A stretch of DNA of 64,000 bases from Chitinophaga sp. CF118 (GTDB taxonomy: Bacteria; Bacteroidota; Bacteroidia; Chitinophagales; Chitinophagaceae), in the NCBI RefSeq assembly GCF_900112615.1, contig NZ_FOMK01000001.1, forward strand, positions 124,001-188,000, in the 5' to 3' direction. Numbering within the stretch: the stretch's first letter is position 1; every line of letters starts with the position of its first letter. Of this stretch, positions 8,972-17,852 are shown piece after piece. The position numbers and the translations under genes are program-made. The notes below the pieces were generated by a model that saw only the letters and a list, made by a program, of their open reading frames with translations, was not told the origin of the DNA and made no database searches.

Positions 8972-11182
8972 CTAATAATTCAATGTAACACCTGCACCAA
9001 ATCCCATATCACTATCATAATGGGTTGAAAAGGAAAAATATTTGGTGACGATATACCTGAATCCGGCCATATATTCTTTATCCGTATTTGCCATAAAGTT
9101 AAACCGTAATCGTTTTGTAACGGGTACATCTTCCCGGCTCAACTGAAATCTTAACTTCCCATCTGTATCTATAGAAGCATCTGCTATTACCAGCAGAGGT
9201 AAAGTATACTCCACCCCCGCATGAAAAGCACTACGGTAGTCTTTTGTATTGACTTGTCCGAACAGGTTCTTTTCAGGCGCATCCATTCTACGGTAACGAA
9301 AATCCCAGCCGATATAAGGGAACAGCCACTGCATTTTCCCAAAGTATCTTCCTAAATGACTTTCACTTTCATAACCATGCTCCGGTGTGAGGCCAATGCG
9401 CCATTCTGTTTGCAGGCGATACCTGGTATTGGCAAACATTAATTCGCCGTCACTGCCATTGCTTTCCAGTCCTACTTTTGCCATAGGATGAATTTGTCTA
9501 TCATCAGCATAGATCTTTTTTATAGCCTTTTCAGGATTCGGTATCTCAGGATTTGCCGGAGAATTTTCATAACTGAATATTCTGCCCATGCCACTCATCA
9601 TGTGATAAAGGATATGACAATGGAAGAACCAGTCACCACTTTCTGTAGCTGCAAACTCCAGTGTATCCGTTTCCATGGGCATAATATCCAGTGTATTTTT
9701 CAGCGGGGAATAATCTCCGTTTCCGTTTAACACCCGGAAGAAATGCCCGTGCAGGTGCATCGGATGCCGCATCATTGTACCGTTATACAGGATGATCTTT
9801 ACGTTCTCTCCTTTTTTGATCAGGATCTTATCAGATTCTGAAACGGTTTTGTTATTGATGCTCCATACATAACGGTTCATGTTGCCCGTCAGATTAAAAT
9901 GTAATACTTTTTCCGGGCCTGGAGGTAAAGTGGTTTTAACCGGAGAGCGGAGCATTCCGTAATTCAGTGTTACTATATCTCCACCACTATCCATCTGCAT
10001 TCCTTTCATATCATGATCATGCTTTTCATTGCCCGACAATTCAGAATACATTACCGTATTCATATCCATCTGTTGCAAACTCATCTGCATGTCCATATCA
10101 TTCATCTCACCGTTCATCTTCATCATATCGTTCATCATCTTCATCCCTTCAAAGTATTTCAACCTGGGTAGATGTTTGGCTGGCATATCCATACCACTGC
10201 CAAGCAATAACGATGTTGAACGGGTGCGGTCTTCTGATGTGGCCAGGAATTCATACCGCATATTTTCAGGAATGGTCACTACTACATCATAGGTTTCTGC
10301 CACACCAACAATGAGGCGGTCTACTTCTACCGGTTCTACATCCATACCATCATTAGCCACTACTGTTATTTTCCCGCCTGCATAATTTAACCAGAAATAA
10401 GTGGAAGAGCTGCCATTTACAATCCGTAACCGGACTTTATCACCCGCTTTAAATTGTGGTTGCTCATCTATAGTTTTACCATTGGTCAGGAACCGGTCAT
10501 AATACACATCACTAACATCCATTGCCAGCATCCGCTTCCATTCATTTGTCAGTTTAGTTTTGAAATGTCCTGCTTTTGCGGCCTCTGCATAACTCTGTAC
10601 ACTGTTCTTTCGAATAGCATACCAGTCAGTCGCAATATGCAGTCTGCGATCAACCTCATAAGGTTTATCGTCTGTCCAGTCGCTAAGTAACATCGTGTAT
10701 TCTTTCTCCGGGCCGGCCTTCTTTTTACGGATTACCAGGGCACCATACATACCGCTCTGCTCCTGCAACATGGTATGTGAATGATACCAGTAGGTACCAC
10801 TCTGCACCAGAGGAAAGCGGTACAAATGTGTTTCTCCCGCTTCAATGGGAGCCGTAGTCAGATAAGGTACACCATCATACCGATTGGGCAGGATCAGGCC
10901 ATGCCAATGTATGGAGGTAGACATGTGCATGGTATTATGGACATATATTTCCGCGGTATCTCCTTCTGTAAAATATAATGTGGGTGCCGGAATAGATCCG
11001 TTAATTGCAATAGCAGAACGCGACTTCCCGGAATAATTCACCGTGGTATCAGATACATACAGATCGTAACGGACCACACCAGCAGATGGCTTATTATAAT
11101 GCGTTTCCTGCATTTTCATAGGATGCTGCGCAAATACAGATCCATATACTAAAAGCAGGATAATTGAAAAAAACTGTCTCAT
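8972..11182 (-). CDS. Multicopper oxidase with CopB-like C-terminal region
   Basis: A 736-residue secreted protein. Signal peptide 1-18. All four copper-binding blocks are present: IHWHG (H92, H94), HSH (H134, H136), HPMHLHGH (H473, H476, H478) and HCHILYHMMSGM (H521, C522, H523, H527, M532). Residues 347-397 form a Met/His-rich insertion typical of the CopA copper-resistance oxidases. Residues ~560-736 are not part of the oxidase: this stretch (EWRIGLTPEHGYESE, GWDFRYRR, a C-terminus ending in VTLNY) looks like a beta-barrel of the CopB type. The protein would oxidise or sequester periplasmic copper and may be anchored at the outer membrane. Divergent from the AraC gene at 11469. Confidence 0.9.
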   Translation of the reverse strand: MRQFFSIILLLVYGSVFAQHPMKMQETHYNKPSAGVVRYDLYVSDTTVNYSGKSRSAIAINGSIPAPTLYFTEGDTAEIYVHNTMHMSTSIHWHGLILPNRYDGVPYLTTAPIEAGETHLYRFPLVQSGTYWYHSHTMLQEQSGMYGALVIRKKKAGPEKEYTMLLSDWTDDKPYEVDRRLHIATDWYAIRKNSVQSYAEAAKAGHFKTKLTNEWKRMLAMDVSDVYYDRFLTNGKTIDEQPQFKAGDKVRLRIVNGSSSTYFWLNYAGGKITVVANDGMDVEPVEVDRLIVGVAETYDVVVTIPENMRYEFLATSEDRTRSTSLLLGSGMDMPAKHLPRLKYFEGMKMMNDMMKMNGEMNDMDMQMSLQQMDMNTVMYSELSGNEKHDHDMKGMQMDSGGDIVTLNYGMLRSPVKTTLPPGPEKVLHFNLTGNMNRYVWSINNKTVSESDKILIKKGENVKIILYNGTMMRHPMHLHGHFFRVLNGNGDYSPLKNTLDIMPMETDTLEFAATESGDWFFHCHILYHMMSGMGRIFSYENSPANPEIPNPEKAIKKIYADDRQIHPMAKVGLESNGSDGELMFANTRYRLQTEWRIGLTPEHGYESESHLGRYFGKMQWLFPYIGWDFRYRRMDAPEKNLFGQVNTKDYRSAFHAGVEYTLPLLVIADASIDTDGKLRFQLSREDVPVTKRLRFNFMANTDKEYMAGFRYIVTKYFSFSTHYDSDMGFGAGVTLNY

Positions 11183-11438
11183 ACGGTTACTTTATAATAT
11201 CACTTACTTTTTCGCAGGTTAACATCTGCTTACCATACCCAAAGGTAGAGCTTCATCCCTTCTGATCGTTTATATAATTATGGGGAGGATTTATATAATT
11301 TACGTATTCTGCCTCAACCTTTTATTTAAACAAGGCATCTATCATTATCTCTCCAATGGTTTCAAATGGCTACAAATGCCTTATATATATGCTGATAACA
11401 GGATTCAAAATGATAAAACGAAATATGCCTTAAAGGAT

Positions 11439-11446
11439 TAACTTTG
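11439..11446 (+). promoter_or_regulatory. -7 element of second AraC gene
   Basis: TAACTTTG matches TAnnTTTG exactly and lies 22 bases before the TTG start at 11469. Confidence 0.45.
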
Positions 11447-11468
11447 TTACCTGATTAAACAACGAAAA

Positions 11469-12320
11469 TTGGGGACTCATTTATTTCCGGAAGACTTTAA
11501 TTCCAATGACAGTATTACGATTTTAAGTTATCAAACTTTCTCAGATACTGCAAAAAACAAGATCACTCTTAGTCAGAATCTTTTTAGTTTTCTTATAGAA
11601 GGAACAAAAAGCGTTTCCTATTCACAAAAGAGTGCCCGGATCGATAATACGGAGTTTTTACTACTCTCGTCCGGTAATTGCTTAATGAGTGAGAGAACGG
11701 CTCCTTCCAACGGGACTTATAAAAGTATCCTGATCTTCTTTGATAATAGTGAACTGGTCAGTTTTTTCCTGAAACACGCTAATACTTTCGATACTAAAAC
11801 AAAAAGCAGTTCTCTTGAAGAACCATTCATTGTATTTCAACTGGATGATTTTCTTCAGAATTTTTTAGCGTCGTTACACCTGATGCTGAATAATAAAAAA
11901 CCTGTTTCAAAAGCTATGCGGGTGTTAAAATTAGAAGAGCTGATGCTGTACCTGTGTGATAAATACCCACAGGAAATCATGAATCTTCATACATCAGTAT
12001 ATGAAAACCAGGACGAAATTACCATACGAAAAACCGTAGAAAACAATATAGGGAATTATATTACCATCGATGAGCTGGCATTTTTATGCAACATGAGTAT
12101 ATCAACGTTCAAAAGGAAATTCTCAAAGCTATACGGTACTTCTCCCAATAAATGGTTTCTGCAGAAAAGAATGGAACTTGCTGCATCACTGTTGCGCAAC
12201 AGTAATGAAAAGCCCAGCGATATCTATCATAAGGTAGGGTATGAAAACCATTCCAGCTTTACACAGTCTTTCAAACAAACATTCGGACTCACCCCCAGCG
12301 AGTACCAACAGCAAAATTGA
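11469..12320 (+). CDS. AraC-family transcriptional regulator
   Basis: A 283-residue protein with an N-terminal sensor domain (about 1-165) and a C-terminal AraC DNA-binding domain (about 180-280). Signature residues are ITIDELAFLCNMSISTFKRKF for the first helix-turn-helix and DIYHKVGYENHSSFTQSFKQ-FG-TPSEY for the second. The start used is TTG at 11469; no ATG lies nearby in frame and the -7 element fits it. It lies divergent from the copper oxidase and 84 bases upstream of the PEBP gene, so it may regulate either. The sensed molecule is unknown. Confidence 0.85.
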   Translation: MGTHLFPEDFNSNDSITILSYQTFSDTAKNKITLSQNLFSFLIEGTKSVSYSQKSARIDNTEFLLLSSGNCLMSERTAPSNGTYKSILIFFDNSELVSFFLKHANTFDTKTKSSSLEEPFIVFQLDDFLQNFLASLHLMLNNKKPVSKAMRVLKLEELMLYLCDKYPQEIMNLHTSVYENQDEITIRKTVENNIGNYITIDELAFLCNMSISTFKRKFSKLYGTSPNKWFLQKRMELAASLLRNSNEKPSDIYHKVGYENHSSFTQSFKQTFGLTPSEYQQQN

Positions 12321-12375
12321 ACTTCTATCTGTAACTTTTGAACCGATAGCCTTAACTGACAGTTCCGCAGCATTC

Positions 12376-12383
12376 TACCTTTG
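12376..12383 (+). promoter_or_regulatory. -7 element of the PEBP gene
   Basis: TACCTTTG is an exact TAnnTTTG match 20 bases before ATG 12404, giving a short leader. It indicates that the PEBP gene is transcribed separately from the AraC gene. Confidence 0.5.
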
Positions 12384-12403
12384 TACTCTAACAAAAAGGT
12401 AAA

Positions 12404-12940
12404 ATGAAAAAGATCCTGTTTCTCTTTGCAACTGCTATTATCTGCACAACTGCATCTGCACAAACTTTTACTTTAAAAAGTAATGATATGAGCGGACAAA
12501 TTTCCAATAAGCAGTATGCTAATTTCATGGGCTTCACCGGTGAAAATTTATCTCCCCAATTATCATGGGAGAATGCACCTGCCGGCACCCAAAGTTTCGC
12601 TATTACTATTTACGATAAGGATGCACCTTCCGGTAGTGGTTTCTGGCATTGGGTGGTATATAATATCCCTGCAGACACCAAAGAAATAAAAGCCGGCGCA
12701 GGTGATGTTACAAAGAATTTATTACCAGCCGGAGCCATCCAGGGTAACACAGACATGGGCATACCGGGTTATGTAGGGGCTGCACCTGTTCCTGGTCTTC
12801 CACACGAATACCTGGTAACAGTATATGCCCTGAAAAGCAAATTAACTTTAGATAAGAATGCTACTGCTGCATTTATCGGGTTTAATATTTCATCTATTCT
12901 GATTGCGAAGGCATCTATCGTTGCTTACGGGCAAAGATAA
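12404..12940 (+). CDS. YbhB/YbcL-type (PEBP) secreted protein
   Basis: A 178-residue protein of the phosphatidylethanolamine-binding / Raf kinase inhibitor-like family. Signal peptide 1-20 (ends ASAQ). The family signature is clear: NLSPQLSWENAP, then AITIYDKDAP and FWHWVVYNIP, and near the C-terminus HEYLVTVYAL. The bacterial homologues YbhB and YbcL lack an established biochemical function; the fold has a small anion-binding pocket. A periplasmic location is predicted. It stands alone between the AraC gene and the convergent GH89 gene (2-base gap). Confidence 0.88.
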   Translation: MKKILFLFATAIICTTASAQTFTLKSNDMSGQISNKQYANFMGFTGENLSPQLSWENAPAGTQSFAITIYDKDAPSGSGFWHWVVYNIPADTKEIKAGAGDVTKNLLPAGAIQGNTDMGIPGYVGAAPVPGLPHEYLVTVYALKSKLTLDKNATAAFIGFNISSILIAKASIVAYGQR

Positions 12941-12942
12941 AT

Positions 12943-14970
12943 TTAATGGGATTGGGTAATATTCTTTACCCAATCTCTTTCCCATGCAAACCAGTCGGGA
13001 GCTGTCTTAGTCTTTCCTTTCAGATAATCAAAATACAATTCCCAGCGCTTTTTATAAAACGTTTTCATCATCCCGCTCCACTCTTTATATGCATATTCAT
13101 GAAGATTGTCTTCTTTGGGATTATTCTCTCCCCAGTAAGTGATCAGCATCATTGCATTCAAAAGATTGCCTGATCTCATAGCCTGTTGCTGATAAGTACT
13201 TAAACGGTAATAAGGATGCGAATCCAGTAGTAAATTGGTAAGATCGTGAAGATGTAGGAATTCCTTTGTTCCCTTATCAAAAGCCGAAGTGTCTTTATTA
13301 GTATAAGCAGCTACAAATTCAGCAAATACTTTATCTGCCCTGTTCGCCAGTACCTGCCTTTTGAAATTGATGAGATCAATTTTGTAGGTATTACTTTTAG
13401 TGAATAAAGGAGCAGCTTCTTCAAAGCTTTTAACAGCTTTGACAAATACTGTTGTATCATATCCCTTCTTCAGATTACCCCAGCTTGAAACAGATTTTAT
13501 CTGTAAGGCTGGTCGTGCACACAGGATGTTCTCTGGTGGCCCTTCCTGGTACCCCGGATTGCTGTAAATAGTTTGCAAGAATCCATGCCAGGCACTATCA
13601 ATCTGTTTATTGTATTTACCATAGCGGGCAGTGGTATATTGATTGATCCAGTCTTCTACTTTGACATGCTCTTTATGCCATCCCAGCTCCATCATTAACT
13701 CATAAACGACAGGGTTATTGTTAATCCCTTCCGGCATAATGCCTACACCTTTCATTAAGCTGGCATATTCCCCGTTGGATGCCCTGTATACTTCATCTGC
13801 AAAACGCTGAAGCTTGCCACTTAGTCCTGGTCTTTCCCCGAAGTTGGTAACAGTACACCAGATAAAGGGAGTATGTTCATACCCTTTGCGATCCTCCCAG
13901 TTATTGGTGTTTTCTCCAAAAAGTTCCTGTATAAGAATTGTTGATTTATCAAGGTCGGCCAACATTTCCTTATGCGGGTTATTCTGCCATCCCTGCAACA
14001 CCCAGATAGCACCCGGAAAATATTGTTGCATGGCTTTCTGAATGCCTGCACCAGCTTTACCAAGATCCACACCATCAGTGATACCACCTTCATGAAAGGG
14101 ATCTCCTGAAAAGAAGTGAAGATCTTTTCCATAGATACGTTGTGTTTCTTCATAAAAAATCCCGGCAATACGGGCAAAGGCTGTATCGGTAGGGTCCAGT
14201 ATATCAGGTCTTCTAAAAGCTCCCCAGTACTTCTGATCAATGATATGTGCCTTTGTTTTATTTTTAAGCGTGCTGGGTACCATCCCATAAAATGCAGGCA
14301 TTACCGGCTCAATTCCTAATAAGTGCATCCGGGCAATCATCTTTTGTACAAGGGCTTTCCGGCTATCAATCTCTTTTTGCGGCATAGGACCTCCCCAGCC
14401 CTGAATGTTCCCCATCAGCCACCAGGCGTTGTACGCAGGACCAGTAATATAATCACTGATCTCTTTTTCTGAATAGTTTAATCTTCTTAGCACATTCTGC
14501 CATACTGCTTCTTCGCCGTTAGCTATCAGCATTACGTTTACTCCATTTAAAGCCATCCAGTCAAGTTCATGCTCCCAGTCTTTCCAGTCGTAAAAACTCA
14601 TGGTGTAATTGTAGGTGCAATAGTTCAACGCATAGCGATATTGCGCTGTTGCATTTACTTTGATACTTTCTTTTATAACAGGTAACGGAGAAACTGCAAA
14701 CAGATTATCCCCCATATGCGACATAGACCGATGACAATAATATTTCAGATACCAGTTGAGTCCTACGGCAGCAGCATTGGCATTATCAGCACTGATAACC
14801 AGTTTCCTGTTTTTAGTCTGTAATGCAAACACATCTTTCCCCTGGAGTGTTTCAAACACAATATGCTGCTGCAACCACGGTACTCTTCTTTTAATTAATT
14901 CCTTTACACCGCTAAAATCAGCGGCCAATAACTGTACGGGTAATAGCAGTAAACAAAATATTCTGAACAT
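12943..14970 (-). CDS. GH89 alpha-N-acetylglucosaminidase
   Basis: A 675-residue secreted enzyme (signal peptide 1-16, LLAA). It matches the NAGLU/GH89 family along its length: YALNYCTYNYTMSFYDWKDW, NVMLIANGEEAVWQ, GWGGP, WVLQGWQ, PFIWC-NFG and MPEGINNNPVVYELM-ELGW. By comparison with human NAGLU the two catalytic glutamates are E294 (DPFHEGG) and E414 (MPEGI); both are present. The enzyme removes terminal alpha-linked N-acetylglucosamine, as in heparan sulfate or gastric-mucin type glycans. It is the last gene of the minus-strand locus that starts with the sigma factor at 24948. The 7-base gap to the upstream beta-helix gene supports co-transcription. Confidence 0.92.
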   Translation of the reverse strand: MFRIFCLLLLPVQLLAADFSGVKELIKRRVPWLQQHIVFETLQGKDVFALQTKNRKLVISADNANAAAVGLNWYLKYYCHRSMSHMGDNLFAVSPLPVIKESIKVNATAQYRYALNYCTYNYTMSFYDWKDWEHELDWMALNGVNVMLIANGEEAVWQNVLRRLNYSEKEISDYITGPAYNAWWLMGNIQGWGGPMPQKEIDSRKALVQKMIARMHLLGIEPVMPAFYGMVPSTLKNKTKAHIIDQKYWGAFRRPDILDPTDTAFARIAGIFYEETQRIYGKDLHFFSGDPFHEGGITDGVDLGKAGAGIQKAMQQYFPGAIWVLQGWQNNPHKEMLADLDKSTILIQELFGENTNNWEDRKGYEHTPFIWCTVTNFGERPGLSGKLQRFADEVYRASNGEYASLMKGVGIMPEGINNNPVVYELMMELGWHKEHVKVEDWINQYTTARYGKYNKQIDSAWHGFLQTIYSNPGYQEGPPENILCARPALQIKSVSSWGNLKKGYDTTVFVKAVKSFEEAAPLFTKSNTYKIDLINFKRQVLANRADKVFAEFVAAYTNKDTSAFDKGTKEFLHLHDLTNLLLDSHPYYRLSTYQQQAMRSGNLLNAMMLITYWGENNPKEDNLHEYAYKEWSGMMKTFYKKRWELYFDYLKGKTKTAPDWFAWERDWVKNITQSH
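12950..12980 (+). terminator. Hairpin after PEBP gene, within GH89 3' end
   Basis: GATTGGGTAA (12950-12959) pairs with TTACCCAATC (12966-12975) around a 6-base loop, followed by TCTTT. The stem lies inside the last codons of the convergent GH89 gene, so that coding sequence doubles as the terminator of the PEBP transcript. Confidence 0.5.
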
Positions 14971-14977
14971 TATTTAA

Positions 14978-16504
14978 TTATTGCGGCTGATGTGCCCCTT
15001 TACTAATTTTATTATTAATGATCCGCGGACGACCATCAATGTCTGTCTGACCATTTACATCAGCACTAATAACTACGCCCGTATTGTTAGCAGGAGAGGT
15101 TGACTGAATATGCAGATCCGGCAAGGTACTGCTAACCAGTAATGGATCAATACCATATACTGAAGAAGCGTCATTTACACTGGTAGTTTTCCAGGCACTG
15201 AAATCTGTGATAGCCGGACCGTTGGTACTATTCCATATCCATTGTGGTGTACCTGTAGTGAAATAGAGATTATTATCAATCACATTACCACTACCTGTAG
15301 AAGTATATTTATGTACAAATACATCTACCGGCCTCGCATATATAATATTGTTCTTAATAACGTTATTAAAGCATTGTTCTGTAAGTCTTATTTCACCTTC
15401 TATTTCTCCGAATGCACCCAACTCCTTATTGTTATAATACAAAGTATTATTTACTACATAACAATTACTCGTTCCACCTGATGTATAATTCAGATATCCG
15501 CCCATGTAGATCCCTGCTCGCCAGCTGTTAGATACAAAGTTGTTACGAACAATACAATCATTGGTAGGGAAAGCATCATTCTCACTTACAATACCTATGC
15601 CCCTGTCTACCTCATGCACGTTATTTTTCTCTATGATAATATTCCTTGCCCCATCAACATATATTCCAATGGCGCCATGACCTCCAAGAGGCCCGGTGGA
15701 CATATCAATATTGTATAATTCATTCCCGGTTATCAAACCATTACGTGCATAATTAAAAGCAGGTGTAGTATTAGCCGCATAACCACCGGCAGCATCAATA
15801 CCAATGTTCTCCGCATTGTATATTTTGTTACCACGGATAGTGAATCCATCTACATAACCATTGATAGTAAGGTTTTCACTATATCCGGTGTTACAGTCAT
15901 GGATCTCATTTCCTTCTACCAGGATGTTCTTCATCGCAATAGTAGTATTGCCTATGATCTCAATTCCATGACCGCTTCTGCCATCTGCCGGAGCAACATT
16001 ATGTTCTATGTTGTAAATCCTGTTATTCCGTATAATCAGGTTACTGGAGCTGCCATTAGCCCATATGCCATTGACATTTGCCCAGGGAGTACTGCTTTTA
16101 TAATTACATACATCAAAGCCCTCAAAAGTAATATAACTAACACTGCTGATGGTTACCAGTGCTTCTTTCCCTGTAATGGAAAGCCCTGTTCCATCAATAA
16201 CAGGAATTTCACCTGTATATGCTTTCAGGGTGATTACTTTATCGAGCCTGCCGGATTTTGGGAAAGCTACTTTTTCGTAATAGATACCTTTCCTTACGAT
16301 CACGGTGTCGCCTGCTATTGCTTTTCCCAGGGCCGTATTAATACCACGGAGTGGAGCTTTTAAAGTGCCTGCATTGGCATCATTGCCTGCAGGGGATACA
16401 TAATATGTGTGCGTGCTTTGAACATTGTTATCTGCCGGTGATGGCACGCCTTTACTACAGGCGGCCATCAGCAGGGCTATCAGAAATATATTCATATTTT
16501 TCAT
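14978..16504 (-). CDS. Right-handed beta-helix lipoprotein
   Basis: A 508-residue lipoprotein (lipobox LLMAAC, Cys16). After a short linker, HTYYVSPAGNDANAGT introduces a right-handed parallel beta-helix with many NxI/GN turns (IIRNNRIYNI, ILVEGNEIHD, FTIRGNKIYN, NVHEVDRGIGI). This fold is used by polysaccharide lyases (PL6-, PL1-, DUF1565-like) and by sugar-binding surface proteins. No catalytic set could be assigned by eye. Its place between the TIG/NHL and GH89 genes of a glycan locus suggests either a lyase or a binder for the same glycan. Confidence 0.8.
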   Translation of the reverse strand: MKNMNIFLIALLMAACSKGVPSPADNNVQSTHTYYVSPAGNDANAGTLKAPLRGINTALGKAIAGDTVIVRKGIYYEKVAFPKSGRLDKVITLKAYTGEIPVIDGTGLSITGKEALVTISSVSYITFEGFDVCNYKSSTPWANVNGIWANGSSSNLIIRNNRIYNIEHNVAPADGRSGHGIEIIGNTTIAMKNILVEGNEIHDCNTGYSENLTINGYVDGFTIRGNKIYNAENIGIDAAGGYAANTTPAFNYARNGLITGNELYNIDMSTGPLGGHGAIGIYVDGARNIIIEKNNVHEVDRGIGIVSENDAFPTNDCIVRNNFVSNSWRAGIYMGGYLNYTSGGTSNCYVVNNTLYYNNKELGAFGEIEGEIRLTEQCFNNVIKNNIIYARPVDVFVHKYTSTGSGNVIDNNLYFTTGTPQWIWNSTNGPAITDFSAWKTTSVNDASSVYGIDPLLVSSTLPDLHIQSTSPANNTGVVISADVNGQTDIDGRPRIINNKISKGAHQPQ

Positions 16505-16512
16505 GAGGGATG

Positions 16513-17817
16513 TTATTGCGAAACTATTTTCCTTACGCGGTTATTGTTTTTATCCAGTACATATACAATACCGTTCTTATCTACTGCCACACCTCCGGGT
16601 GCGCTAAAGGCTGCAGCCTCTCCAATCGCATCTGAATACCCGGCAGATCCGCTGCCTGCATACGTACTTACTACCCAGGAATCAGCGCTTATAAAACGAA
16701 TACTTTGATCAGCATTGGAGGTACTTCCATCCCAGGTACCATTACCTGCTACATAGATGTTTGACTGAGCATCCACTGCCAGTCCCCAGGGATTTGAAAA
16801 ACGCGCAACAGTACCGGCACCATTTATATATCCGGCAGATCCTGTTTGTCCGGCTATGATACTTCCAGCCCAGGTACCTTTCTCAAATTTTTCGATTGTA
16901 TTATCACCGTTTACAGACACAAACAGATTTCCATCTTTATCAAAATCTATTCCTGCAGGGTAATTAAGACCTGTTATTACAGCCGTACTGCTTCCGTCAT
17001 CATTTATCTTATAAATGTTACCGGGATTGGAGTTGCTTGAGTAATACACAGCTCCGCTAATAGGATCTAAAGCCACACTCCAGGGTGCCTGGCTTCCCCA
17101 TGCAATGGTGGTAGCAGTACCATCCGGTGTTATTTTCCTGATATCCCAGTTACCGGGATCAACGGTGTATAAATTACCCTGTGCATCTACCGTAACATCG
17201 TAAGGGAGACTGAACTGGGCTGCAAGACCCTTGCCATCCGCATGACCTGAAGCATTTGGATTGCCCACAAACGTAGTTACATTTCCCGCGTTATCAATTT
17301 TTCTTATACAGTGATTGCCAGGATCAGCAACGTATATATTCAGGTCATTATCTACAGTTAAACCGCAACTCCGGTACCAGTTCTCACCACCAAAATTAAA
17401 CATAACATCTGCACCTTTTCCATTGGAAAAACCGGCTGTACCATTACCAGCCAGTGTGCTTACAGTTCTGGTAAATACATAATTAAATACATCAGTACTC
17501 ACCACACTATCCTTTCCTATTTTCACAACTAAATTACCTGAACCGCATTTACTGGGTACTACCGCCATGATCTGTGTGGCACTGGAACCAATAATTGCGA
17601 GTGACTGACCATTGATAGTGACGGTAATTGCAGCAGTATCTGTAGAGAAATTACTCCCCGTAATTAATATGGAGGTTGCATTTCCACCTACTGTAGGTGT
17701 AAATTGATCAATAGTCATCGGAGAGGAAGCACTATGTGTAAATCCATTATCCTTTTTGCAAGCTGTTATAGCAATCAAACAACCTGCTATGATATATATA
17801 TAAAGTAGCCTGATCAT
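16513..17817 (-). CDS. TIG and NHL-repeat surface lipoprotein
   Basis: A 434-residue lipoprotein (lipobox AITAC, Cys20). Residues ~36-115 form an IPT/TIG immunoglobulin-like domain (FTPTVGGNATSILITGSNFS). Residues ~120-434 are NHL-type beta-propeller repeats, recurrent DxxGNLYVAD-GN-xIRKI units. TIG-plus-NHL lipoproteins are common third members of SusCD glycan loci, where they are surface glycan-binding proteins; that role is inferred from context. Located 35 bases downstream of SusD and 8 bases before the beta-helix gene, so clearly within the operon. Confidence 0.85.
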   Translation of the reverse strand: MIRLLYIYIIAGCLIAITACKKDNGFTHSASSPMTIDQFTPTVGGNATSILITGSNFSTDTAAITVTINGQSLAIIGSSATQIMAVVPSKCGSGNLVVKIGKDSVVSTDVFNYVFTRTVSTLAGNGTAGFSNGKGADVMFNFGGENWYRSCGLTVDNDLNIYVADPGNHCIRKIDNAGNVTTFVGNPNASGHADGKGLAAQFSLPYDVTVDAQGNLYTVDPGNWDIRKITPDGTATTIAWGSQAPWSVALDPISGAVYYSSNSNPGNIYKINDDGSSTAVITGLNYPAGIDFDKDGNLFVSVNGDNTIEKFEKGTWAGSIIAGQTGSAGYINGAGTVARFSNPWGLAVDAQSNIYVAGNGTWDGSTSNADQSIRFISADSWVVSTYAGSGSAGYSDAIGEAAAFSAPGGVAVDKNGIVYVLDKNNNRVRKIVSQ

Positions 17818-17852
17818 AATAATTAGTTAAGTTTTAAAAGAAGGAATTCTTT

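Noticed and set aside
13821..14288. 155-codon frame inside the GH89 gene in another frame
   Set aside because: It overlaps conserved catalytic sequence of GH89 and has no motif of its own; a shadow frame.
15899..16363. 154-codon plus-strand frame opposite the beta-helix gene
   Set aside because: Antisense shadow of a repetitive coding sequence, with no start context or recognisable domain.
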